Of a stretch of 56,560 nucleotides of DNA, positions 1 to 7,771 are shown piece after piece. The notes under the pieces were generated by a model. The model ran no database searches. It saw only the letters and a program-made list of their open reading frames with translations, and had not been told where the DNA came from. The DNA lies in the NCBI GenBank assembly GCA_038230415.1, contig JBBRNH010000030.1, forward strand, positions 1-56,560. The letters are read 5' to 3'. Made by a program: the position numbers and the translations under genes. How positions within the stretch are numbered: position 1 is the stretch's first letter; every line of letters begins with the position of its first letter. The stretch comes from JBBRNH01 sp038230415 (GTDB lineage: Bacteria; Bacteroidota; Bacteroidia; Cytophagales; Spirosomataceae).

Positions 1-39
1 AACTATACCAGAAAGCCAAAACCAACCCGCCACCTTTGT
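1..39 (+). promoter_or_regulatory. 39-bp duplicated upstream element, copy 1
   Basis: These 39 bases are identical to 6064-6102. The copy ends in CACCTTTGT, one base off the Bacteroidota -7 box TAnnTTTG, and lies 46 bases before the ATG of the first double-glycine peptide. The other copy lies 31 bases before the redox gene. The shared position suggests a common promoter or regulator site; no clear -33 box is visible. The window edge cuts this copy, so the identity may extend further left. Confidence 0.5.
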
Positions 40-84
40 CAGGCACAAAGCTATGCAGGACGTATAGCGGGTCGGCGTAATAGC

Positions 85-252
85 ATGAAAGCAAAATTTG
101 CTAACTTAAAACTGGATTCGATTCAGGTGCTGTCGAAGGAACAGCAACGGCAGGTAACGGGAGGACAAGGCGCGTATGTTCCATGTTCTACAGGATTGTG
201 CTGGTGTTCAGATTACGATTACAACAACAAGGTCTGCTTGAGCGGAATTTAG
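85..252 (+). CDS. Double-glycine leader peptide precursor 1 (four-Cys core)
   Basis: This 55-residue peptide gene has a leader of residues 1-27 carrying L16-S-K-E-Q...V24-T-G-G27, the classic signal cut by C39 peptidase transporters. The predicted core, residues 28-55, is 28 residues long with four cysteines (C35, C40, C42, C52) and begins Gln-Gly-Ala-Tyr. The leader pattern aligns position for position with the second peptide at 9125. The four cysteines fit the VKOR-thioredoxin protein at 6134, and the cleavage signal fits the C39 transporter at 11539. No core family was recognised; bacteriocin, signal or other exported peptide all remain possible. A 46-bp perfect palindrome follows 15 bases after the stop. 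Confidence 0.8.
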   Translation: MKAKFANLKLDSIQVLSKEQQRQVTGGQGAYVPCSTGLCWCSDYDYNNKVCLSGI

Positions 253-267
253 GCTGGGCTGCGTAGG

Positions 268-313
268 AAATAGACAAACAAATTGTTGAATTCAACAATT
301 TGTTTGTCTATTT
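268..313 (+). terminator. Perfect 46-bp palindrome after peptide 1, likely terminator or attenuator
   Basis: Bases 268-313 form two 23-base arms that are exact reverse complements with no spacer, centred on GAATTC, ending in TTT and followed by TGAAAAA. It lies between the peptide stop at 252 and the plug-protein start at 361. Such a stem could end or reduce transcription and keep the small peptide more abundant than the large downstream proteins. It could also be a dispersed repeat. Confidence 0.6.
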
Positions 314-360
314 TGAAAAAGCGTACATCATAAATTAAACCCTTATAACTACTCTCAATA

Positions 361-3300
361 ATGAAACGCCTGCTTCTCGTCGCGCTGTTGCTGCTTGCCG
401 CCAACGCATTGGTTTTTGCCCAGACTACGGCTACTGTTTCGGGTAGTGTTACCGATGCCGCAACGGGCAAGCCACTTCCCTTTGCCAGCGTGTATCTGAA
501 CGGCACCACACGCGGCACTACCACCGACGAGCAGGGCCGCTATACGCTCAACGCAATCCCGCTCGGTTCGGTCGAAATCGTTGGGTCGTTTCTGGGCTAT
601 AAAACCGCCCGCCAAACCCTCCGGCTACTCGAACCTCAGCCCAAAACCGTTTCGTTTTCGCTGACCGCCGACCAAAACCTGCTCAATGCTATAACCGTGA
701 AAGTTGGTCGCGATAAAACGTGGGAACGGCAACTTCGGCAATTTGAAACCTACCTCCTTGGCAGTCCCTTTGGGGGGCAGTGCCAGATTACCAATAGCCA
801 CGTTCTGAATTTTGAGACGAAGGACAACCGACTGCTTGCCACCGCTACCGAACCGCTGCTGATCGTCAATAACGCTCTTGGTTATACGTTGACGTATGAC
901 CTGCAATTTTTCGATGGGTCGGCGCAGCGGGTGTATTATGCCGGTAGCAGCCGCTTTGCCGAATTGCCCGTCACCGACGAAAAACAATCGGTGCGATTCC
1001 GCCGGAATCGGATGCGGGCCTACCTCGGCTCGACCCGCCACCTGCTGGCAAGTTTGGTTGGTGGCACCCACGAGGCTAACGATTTTATGGTATATGCCGA
1101 AGACCCCACCCGGCCCCTGAGTGCCAATAACGAAATCCCGATGCTGAACGAAGCCATCACCCGCTTTAAACGGCTAACGCCCATCGTCGCTGATTCGCTG
1201 ATTCGGCCCGCCAAACTCGCTACTGAACGGCGGTTGGTGTCAAAACGCCCCTTGGTGGTTTTTTACACCAAAGCCACCTCCCCATACTCGCCCTACCGCG
1301 ATGCCCGGTATGCGTATTCGCAGCTACGACTGCCGCAGGGCGAGATGCTCATCACCACCAATGGACTCATCAGCCAGCCTAACGGGATGGAGATGATTGG
1401 CTCCTTAGCCGACGACCGGCTCTCGACGCTGCTGCCCACCGACTGGCAGCCCAACCCCGCCGAGACCGGGCCATCGGATACCGCCCTTACCACCGCGCCC
1501 GGCCAGGTGGCAACCACGGATGCCGTTCTGACGCGCATCCGGGAGGCTTTTAACGCGCAGTTCGAGAACCTGTCGCCCTCGGTGTTTGTGCATACCGACA
1601 AACCGTTTTATGCCACCGGCGACCGGCTTTGGCTGAGTGCGTATCTGCTCGACGCGGCCACCAACCGGCTCACAACGGGCGAAACGGCCCTGCACGTTGA
1701 TCTGCTCAAACCAACCGGGCAACTCGTTCAGCACCAGTGGCTTCGGGTGCTGGAAGGGCGGGCTTGGGGTGATTTCCGGTTGTCAGACACGCTGCGGTCA
1801 GGCAATTACCGGCTGCGGGCCTACACCGACGAGGATGAGTTGCAGCCCGGCCCGGCTTTTGAGCGATTGGTAGCGGTGTATAATCCCACCAACCCCGCCC
1901 CGGCTGAGACTCAGGCTGGTATTGGTTCATTGGGTAATCGCCCGGCTGACCCCCTGCCAGCGGCTAATTTGGTTATGGGGGTTGTCATCAGTGTCGATAG
2001 CAGCCAATTGATACTAACCCTCACGCCAACAAAATCACAGGCGGGTCAGTCGGTGTATGTACTGCTGCAACAGGGGGGCAGTATTGTGAGCGAAACCAAA
2101 CTGTACTGGCAAAACCGCCAGTCAACGCTGACTATTCCCATTAGCGCGTTGGCCGGCGGTTTGGTTCAGGTACTGGTGTATGATGCCTCGGCGCGGATCC
2201 TGGCCCAACAACCGGCGTTTTTACCCATGCGCCAACGACCCATTCAGGTTACGATTCAGGCCGATAAAGCCCGGTATCAACCCCGTGAACGGGCAGCACT
2301 GACCGTGAGCCTGACCGATGAAAGCGGGCAGCCGGTGTTGGCCGGTGTGTCGGTCAGCGTGACCGATGCCGGGCAGCTACCGGCAGATTCGACCGCGTCC
2401 ACGATTGAGACGCACCTGCTGCTGACGGGCCAACTGCGGAAACCGTTGCCCCGCGCCAATCGCTATTTTGAGATCAACAACTCTATTAATAATCAGGAAA
2501 TCAACGACTTAGTGCAGAAAAATAGCTGGCGGTGGACGAGTGGCACCCCCGGCTCTCTGACGCAGGTTGGCGGGATGTCGGTGCTGGGCCGGGTGCAAAC
2601 GGCGGGCCAGAAACCGATGCCGGGAGCCTACATCACGCTGGCCTCGTTCGATGCCAAACAGCCGTTTACGCAGTCTGTTCGGGCCGACGGGCAGGGTACG
2701 TTTGCGTTTCGGGGGCTGTCGTTTACCGACACGCTGTCGGGCGTGGTTCAGGTTTTAGACCGCGACCGGAAGCGGGTTTCGCCCAACGATGTGCGGCTGC
2801 TGACCGACGCGTCGGGGGGTAACTGGCTGACTGATTCGGCAACGGTTACGCCCGATTGGGAAGCCCTGCGTGAGCCGTTGCGGGCTGCCCGCGAGCGGCA
2901 GGCGGTGAATCCTGCGTTTTTCCGCGACAACACGGCCCGGCAGTTGGCTGAGGTGACGGTGCGGAGCCGGGTGATAAACGAAGCTGACAACGCGGTTCGG
3001 CAATTGAGTTTGCACAGCGGGGCCGACGATGTGATTAAGTTTGATGAGAAGCGCGTAGCACAATACTCTAATCTGTATGAAATGATTATGGGCCAATCGT
3101 CAAATGTGTCTGTGATTCCTATCATATCTACGGATAATTCAACCACAGCTACGGGCGGTTATAGTGTTACAGTGCGTGGCTACGGGTCGCTCAACGGTGT
3201 TCAGAGTCCACTGTACCTATTAGATGGTATGCCAGTTGTTGGTGAGCCGGCAACTGCTCTGCTTGGAATACCCCCCAATAGTATTGAACGAGTTGAGATA

Positions 3301-3669
3301 CTGAAAAATGGGGGTACGGCTGGTATATACGGAGTACGGGCCGGAGGGGGTGTTATTGTGTTTTATACGAGACGGGGTTTTTATGATGAACCCGCAAAAA
3401 AAACGGTTTTTCCGCTTACACTCATCGGTTATCCATCGGTTCAGGGCGCGTCCCCCGTTCCGCAGCACACCGATGAAACTACTACCCAATCCCGCACCGA
3501 CCGGCGCGATGTGTTGTACTGGACACCGCAACTGCAAACCGATACTGCCGGTCAAACGGGCGTTTCCTTCCCGCTCTCCGATGTTGTCCGCACACTACGG
3601 GTAACGGTGCAGGGCATTACGGCAGCCGGTCGCCCGGTGTTTGGTTCGGCCTTGATACGGGTTCAGTAA
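361..3669 (+). CDS. Barrel-less TonB-plug protein with CRD and MG2-like domains
   Basis: The 1102-residue protein starts with a signal peptide (MKRLLLVALLLLAANA, cut near FAQ at 20-21). A carboxypeptidase-regulatory beta-sandwich follows at about 24-110. An alpha-2-macroglobulin MG2-like segment with HTDKPFYATGDRLW begins near 407. A TonB receptor plug domain spans about 888-1000, with YLLDGMPV and VEILKNG followed by the AGIYG...GGVIVFYTRRG ending. A final sandwich begins near LYWTP at 1048. There is no room for the 22-strand barrel of a true TonB receptor, so it is not a complete transporter. It probably acts in the periplasm or at the outer membrane. Close relatives by layout lie at 3733 and 49706. 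The role is unknown. Confidence 0.85.
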   Translation: MKRLLLVALLLLAANALVFAQTTATVSGSVTDAATGKPLPFASVYLNGTTRGTTTDEQGRYTLNAIPLGSVEIVGSFLGYKTARQTLRLLEPQPKTVSFSLTADQNLLNAITVKVGRDKTWERQLRQFETYLLGSPFGGQCQITNSHVLNFETKDNRLLATATEPLLIVNNALGYTLTYDLQFFDGSAQRVYYAGSSRFAELPVTDEKQSVRFRRNRMRAYLGSTRHLLASLVGGTHEANDFMVYAEDPTRPLSANNEIPMLNEAITRFKRLTPIVADSLIRPAKLATERRLVSKRPLVVFYTKATSPYSPYRDARYAYSQLRLPQGEMLITTNGLISQPNGMEMIGSLADDRLSTLLPTDWQPNPAETGPSDTALTTAPGQVATTDAVLTRIREAFNAQFENLSPSVFVHTDKPFYATGDRLWLSAYLLDAATNRLTTGETALHVDLLKPTGQLVQHQWLRVLEGRAWGDFRLSDTLRSGNYRLRAYTDEDELQPGPAFERLVAVYNPTNPAPAETQAGIGSLGNRPADPLPAANLVMGVVISVDSSQLILTLTPTKSQAGQSVYVLLQQGGSIVSETKLYWQNRQSTLTIPISALAGGLVQVLVYDASARILAQQPAFLPMRQRPIQVTIQADKARYQPRERAALTVSLTDESGQPVLAGVSVSVTDAGQLPADSTASTIETHLLLTGQLRKPLPRANRYFEINNSINNQEINDLVQKNSWRWTSGTPGSLTQVGGMSVLGRVQTAGQKPMPGAYITLASFDAKQPFTQSVRADGQGTFAFRGLSFTDTLSGVVQVLDRDRKRVSPNDVRLLTDASGGNWLTDSATVTPDWEALREPLRAARERQAVNPAFFRDNTARQLAEVTVRSRVINEADNAVRQLSLHSGADDVIKFDEKRVAQYSNLYEMIMGQSSNVSVIPIISTDNSTTATGGYSVTVRGYGSLNGVQSPLYLLDGMPVVGEPATALLGIPPNSIERVEILKNGGTAGIYGVRAGGGVIVFYTRRGFYDEPAKKTVFPLTLIGYPSVQGASPVPQHTDETTTQSRTDRRDVLYWTPQLQTDTAGQTGVSFPLSDVVRTLRVTVQGITAAGRPVFGSALIRVQ

Positions 3670-3732
3670 GCAATAAAAATTGTACAAACGCTCTGGCTAC
3701 CCGAAGTATCAAACTCTTTTATTGACAAGGCT

Positions 3733-5436
3733 ATGAAACCCTGCAAAAATCTGATTTGCCTTTTGTTGATTGTGCTGACTACCGGGTATGCCAAAAGTAT
3801 ATTCTTTGCGCCACCACCTATTTTTTTGCATACAAACAAAGAAGTTTACACAACCGGAGAACGGATTTGGTTTAGTGGTTATGTTGCAGATACCACCAAC
3901 CAATTGATTCGGGGAGGTTGCCCCTTATTTGTGCAACTCTACCAGCCCAACGGCAGTTTGATGGCCGATGCCATTATTTACACCCGGCACGGGCGTGGTT
4001 CAGGTTCGTTGTTGCTTGCGCCAACGCTTACTGCCGGTTTGTACCGGCTGCGGGCATTTACTGACCCGCAGCACCCAACCGAACAACGGCTAACTGTGTG
4101 TCGGCCCGGCGACAGAATGATGACCGTTAGTTCAGGGCTGGCAGGTCTCAATCGCTCATCATTCGCTGTGGCATCGCTGTTAACGGCGCAGGACGAGTTT
4201 GCGCCCCGGCAGTTGGTTAACCTGATTATGATGGTGGCCGATACTGCCGGCAGGCCCCTGCCCGGTACATTTTCGCTGACGGTATATCAGCAACAGGCCC
4301 ACGGGCGGAGTCAGCCTACGGTTATGGGTTTGGGCGTACCCAAAAATTCAACGAAGCCACTATCAGGTGATATTGGCACAAATCGGTTCCTGACGTATTC
4401 GGGGCAAGTAGTTCAGGCCAGGACTGGTAAACCCCTGCCTTACACGGACCTGATTCTATTTTTCCCGACTCCAACAGCGCGGCAAACCCGTGTGGTGCAG
4501 TCTGATTCAACAGGGCGTTTCGACTTGTCTGATATCAGGATTGATGATAAGCAGGTTGTCATTTATCAGGTCAATACTAAACGGGGGCAGGCTATTGCGG
4601 GGGCTATAATCCGGTGGGAGCAACTGCCCGTTGTGTATCAATTACCCGCTCTTTCGCCCGTTGATACGCAAACTATCCTGACCGACACGCCCCCAATCAG
4701 CGTTCCTGATGGCGAAGACGTAGCCAATGACGATAATGCCATCCGGCTTGATGCAGTGGATGTACGGGCCAAGAAGCCGGATGAATTAGACGTTACGGGC
4801 ATTACTAAACTCTACGAAACACCGGATTATTCAGTGAAGTTTGACGAAAAAACCACTCATGCGAGCTTGGCATCCATGATTTCGATGTTGCCGGGGGTTC
4901 AGGTAATTGGCAGCGGGAGTGGTAATGCCAGAGACATGGGGCAAATTATGATTCGCGGCATTGGGTCGTTTAGTAGCAGTAATACGCCCTTATTTGTAGT
5001 GGATGGTATAGCTGTTCAAAAACCGGAAGACATCGTTAATCCGCAGAACGTGGCGCAGATAGATTTGCTGAGTGGAGCGAGTGCGGCCATCTATGGGTCG
5101 AACGGGGCTAACGGTGTCATCGTGATTTACACCCGTCGGTTTGGCAACCGGCGCACAGCAGACAGCTACGGTAGCCAAAGCCACACCGATACGCTGCGGG
5201 GTTTTCAGGTTGAGAAGCCGTTTATTGGCCCTGATTATAGCCAGCCAAACGGAGAAAATAAAGTAGCCGATCTGCGCCGAACGCTCTACTGGAATCCTGA
5301 AATCAGCACCAACCGAAACGGCGATGCCCGTTTGCAGTTTTACACCGCCGACGGGCCGGGCGTGTATGTTATTCAACTACAAGGTATGACTGACAAAGGG
5401 CCGGTTTTTGCCGAACGCAATATAATCGTGCGCTGA
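3733..5436 (+). CDS. Barrel-less TonB-plug protein with MG2-like domain
   Basis: This 567-residue protein has an N-terminal signal (MKPCKNLICLLLIVLTTGYA). An MG2-like domain at about 28-130 starts FLHTNKEVYTTGERIW, and an Ig-like middle follows. A TonB plug domain spans about 363-475, with LFVVDGIAV and the IYGSNGANGVIVIYTRR ending, and a C-terminal sandwich begins at LYWNPE near 516. It is a short version of the 361 gene without the CRD and lies 63 bases after it, so the two are probably co-transcribed. No barrel is present. Immediately downstream, two bases after the stop, is a remnant of a C39 transporter start, suggesting this pair once preceded an intact transporter gene. Confidence 0.85.
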   Translation: MKPCKNLICLLLIVLTTGYAKSIFFAPPPIFLHTNKEVYTTGERIWFSGYVADTTNQLIRGGCPLFVQLYQPNGSLMADAIIYTRHGRGSGSLLLAPTLTAGLYRLRAFTDPQHPTEQRLTVCRPGDRMMTVSSGLAGLNRSSFAVASLLTAQDEFAPRQLVNLIMMVADTAGRPLPGTFSLTVYQQQAHGRSQPTVMGLGVPKNSTKPLSGDIGTNRFLTYSGQVVQARTGKPLPYTDLILFFPTPTARQTRVVQSDSTGRFDLSDIRIDDKQVVIYQVNTKRGQAIAGAIIRWEQLPVVYQLPALSPVDTQTILTDTPPISVPDGEDVANDDNAIRLDAVDVRAKKPDELDVTGITKLYETPDYSVKFDEKTTHASLASMISMLPGVQVIGSGSGNARDMGQIMIRGIGSFSSSNTPLFVVDGIAVQKPEDIVNPQNVAQIDLLSGASAAIYGSNGANGVIVIYTRRFGNRRTADSYGSQSHTDTLRGFQVEKPFIGPDYSQPNGENKVADLRRTLYWNPEISTNRNGDARLQFYTADGPGVYVIQLQGMTDKGPVFAERNIIVR

Positions 5437-5437
5437 T

Positions 5438-5515
5438 ATGAAACCCGCTCCTCATTACCTCCAACCCGGTAGCAAAGTACAAAATATGTCGGTTTATGAC
5501 GCTCTCAGCCGCTGA
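5438..5515 (+). pseudogene. Remnant start of a C39 peptidase ABC transporter
   Basis: An open frame of 25 codons begins MKPAPHYLQPGS and matches MKPFPHYLQPDA, the start of the intact transporter at 11539, at both protein and base level. After about 12 codons the similarity stops before the catalytic Cys, and the frame ends at 5515, running into the 3 prime end of the opposing regulator gene. I read it as a deletion scar of a second export transporter that once followed the plug genes. A chance match is unlikely because nine of the first ten residues agree. Confidence 0.6.
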
Positions 5516-5892
5516 ATTTCGGCTTCCAACGTTTGCGCCTGTTCCTGTAATCTTTGATTTTCGGTTTCCAACGTTTGCACCTGTTCTTCCAATCCCTGAA
5601 TCTTTTGCCGTTGATAGCCAATCAGGTCTTCATACACCTCCCGCGCATCGAATGTTAAGCTTTTGCCGTTTGGGTGATTGACCGTAACGGTCAGGTCGGG
5701 TGGGAACAGGGCCGATATATCAACGCCAAAGACCTCGGCTAACTTAGGCAAAAAGCTGGCTTTGATGTCGGTTTGGTTGGTTTCCCATTTATAGTAAGTG
5801 GTTTTGGTGATGCCAACAAGGTCGGCTACGGCTTGCTGAGACAGGCCCATTTCTGTCCGGTGGTGGTGTAGGATAGATCCGAATGAATGCAT
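5494..5892 (-). CDS. XRE-family regulator with C-terminal coiled coil
   Basis: The 132-residue protein has a helix-turn-helix of the Cro/C1 type at about 6-60 (GLSQQAVADLVGITKTTYYKWE). A short linker is followed by a heptad-rich coiled coil at 95-130 built from two copies of a 14-residue unit containing QTLE.E.QRLQEQ, seen in DNA as a 42-base repeat. The coiled coil likely gives dimerisation. The gene points away from the redox operon at 6134 and shares its 240-base upstream region, so it is the best local candidate to control the duplicated 39-bp element. That link is inference. Its 3 prime end overlaps the transporter remnant by 22 bases. Confidence 0.85.
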   Translation of the reverse strand: MHSFGSILHHHRTEMGLSQQAVADLVGITKTTYYKWETNQTDIKASFLPKLAEVFGVDISALFPPDLTVTVNHPNGKSLTFDAREVYEDLIGYQRQKIQGLEEQVQTLETENQRLQEQAQTLEAEIQRLRAS

Positions 5893-6063
5893 ACTGGTAT
5901 GTTGATTAAGGGTGAATTGGACGAGCTAAATGTAAGGGTTTCAGTGATTACAAAACGCAACCGTATTTTTTTTTTGACTTATTTACCCCGAAACGCCCGA
6001 ATAATGAGCGTTGTTCACTTTTTTACAACAGGAATCAACGAAATTATACCAACTTGTTTAGAA

Positions 6064-6102
6064 AACTATACCAGAAAGCCAAAACCAACCCGCCACCTTT
6101 GT
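6064..6102 (+). promoter_or_regulatory. 39-bp duplicated upstream element, copy 2
   Basis: Exact copy of bases 1-39, ending CACCTTTGT, 31 bases before the ATG of the redox gene at 6134. Beyond the exact block weaker identity continues (AAAGC at 6110-6114 matches 48-52). It lies in the divergent region between the XRE regulator and the redox gene. It probably marks co-regulation of peptide 1 and the maturation operon. Confidence 0.5.
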
Positions 6103-6133
6103 TGCGTCGAAAGCGATACCAAACCCTGTTCTG

Positions 6134-7771
6134 ATGCGCCTGTTCTCTGCCCCTACCGATAACGCCCCGGCTACGCTGTTTGCCTTGTTGCAGGCGTTGC
6201 GGGTACGGGCGACGCGCACCACCACGAATGATTTGCTGACTCAGCACCCCGATTACCCCAGTTTAGCCGCCATGAGTGCTACGCTTACCGCGCTTCGGGT
6301 CGAGAACATGGCCGTGCGGCTCACCACCGACCGATTTGCCGAGGTACCAACGCCGTTTGTAGCCCATCTGAACAGCGAAGACGGACAATTTGCGTTCGTC
6401 AAATCAACCGACCGAAACATTGTGCAGTGGTGGCACACGGCCAACGGCTGGCAACACCAACCGATGGCTGATTTTGCGGCCAACTGGTCGGGAACGGTGC
6501 TGATGGCCGAGGCATCGCCCACATCGGGTGAGATTGATTACCCGGCCCGTTTGCAGGACGAACAACTGAAACAGCTACGGCTTCCGGTTTTGGTGGTCGG
6601 TCTGATGTTGGTGGCCGGGGCCGTTCTGTGGCTCCTGAACCAACAAGCCCTGCCTGAACCCCTGCCCGTGTTGCCGGGTTTGTTGCTGACCAAAACGCTC
6701 GGCACGGTGGTTTGCGGGTTACTATTGGCCTACACCCTAAACCAAAACAACGCGCTGATACGGCGGCTGTGTCAGGTCGGTAAAACGGGCGATTGCGGCT
6801 CGGTGTTGGCTTCTCCCGGAGCCAAACTGTGGGGCTGGTTGGGCTGGGCCGAAGTCGGATTCGCCTACTTTGCGGGCGGCTTGCTAACGCTCTTGCTGGG
6901 AGCCGGGCAACCGGGCGTGGTAACGGCATTGGCCGGGTTAGGGTTTCTGGCTGTGCCGTTCATCGGCTACTCGTTGTATTATCAGCGCGTAGTGGTAAAA
7001 CAGTGGTGCATCCTGTGCCTGAGCGTATTAGCCCTGTTTTTGGCCGAAGCCGGGCTGTTCAGCCAAACGCCTTTTGCTGTTGATACGTTGTCGTGGGCTA
7101 CGTTGCCCGTGTTGGTGGTGGGTTTTGGCTTGCCCGTGCTGGCGTGGGTGTTTGCCAAACCGCACCTGCTGGCAAGCGCGGCCCTGAAATCGATGCAGGA
7201 CGACCTGCGCCGACTGAAAACCAACCCCGATTTATTTCTGGCAATGCTGCATCAGCAACCCGAAATGCCCGCGTTGCCAACGGATATGGCGGTTGTGGAC
7301 ATGGGCAACCCCGATGCACCGCACCGGCTGACGGTGGTAACGAATCCGTTTTGCGGCCCCTGCGCCCGGCTTCACCACGACCTGACCGCGCTGTTGGCGC
7401 AAACCGACACGATACAGGTGCAGATAATTTTTTCGGTGGGCGGTGCCGCCGACGACCCACGCAATGTGGTGGCCGGTTGTGTGTTGGGCCAACCCGCCCC
7501 GCAGCGCGAGACCATTCTGGATGATTGGTTTGCGAAGTCTCACCCCGACGTAACGGTTTGGGCAGCGACTCACAATGCCCAATCTAACACCGGGACAGTA
7601 GAAAACTGGCTTGGGCAACACGCCGATTGGTGCCGCATAGCCCGAATAGAAGCCACGCCAACGGTATATTTTGATGGGTATCAGTTGCCGGATATGTACC
7701 AGGTGAAGGACTTGGGTAACGTGTTGCCGTATTTGATGGAAAGGGTTGACCAAAAAGCATCTTCTCTATGA
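6134..7771 (+). CDS. C39-like / VKOR / thioredoxin-fold disulfide-forming membrane protein
   Basis: The 545-residue fusion has three parts. Residues 1-125 resemble the C39 peptidase fold (NDLLTQHPDYPSLAAM, then PFVAHL) but lack the catalytic Cys, so they may bind leaders without cutting. Residues 145-340 form a membrane VKOR domain with loop cysteines C213 and C221 and the redox pair WCILC (C292, C295). Residues 385-540 form a periplasmic thioredoxin/DsbA-like domain with FCGPC (C407, C410). VKOR-thioredoxin fusions oxidise cysteine pairs in secreted proteins and pass electrons to quinone. Here the likely clients are the Cys-containing double-glycine peptides. The gene overlaps the glycosyltransferase by ATGA at 7768. 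Confidence 0.85.
   Translation: MRLFSAPTDNAPATLFALLQALRVRATRTTTNDLLTQHPDYPSLAAMSATLTALRVENMAVRLTTDRFAEVPTPFVAHLNSEDGQFAFVKSTDRNIVQWWHTANGWQHQPMADFAANWSGTVLMAEASPTSGEIDYPARLQDEQLKQLRLPVLVVGLMLVAGAVLWLLNQQALPEPLPVLPGLLLTKTLGTVVCGLLLAYTLNQNNALIRRLCQVGKTGDCGSVLASPGAKLWGWLGWAEVGFAYFAGGLLTLLLGAGQPGVVTALAGLGFLAVPFIGYSLYYQRVVVKQWCILCLSVLALFLAEAGLFSQTPFAVDTLSWATLPVLVVGFGLPVLAWVFAKPHLLASAALKSMQDDLRRLKTNPDLFLAMLHQQPEMPALPTDMAVVDMGNPDAPHRLTVVTNPFCGPCARLHHDLTALLAQTDTIQVQIIFSVGGAADDPRNVVAGCVLGQPAPQRETILDDWFAKSHPDVTVWAATHNAQSNTGTVENWLGQHADWCRIARIEATPTVYFDGYQLPDMYQVKDLGNVLPYLMERVDQKASSL

Noticed and set aside
2748..3146. Long antisense frames over the first plug gene and many other genes
   Set aside because: They are shadows of high-GC codon use, with no domains, starts or promoters of their own.
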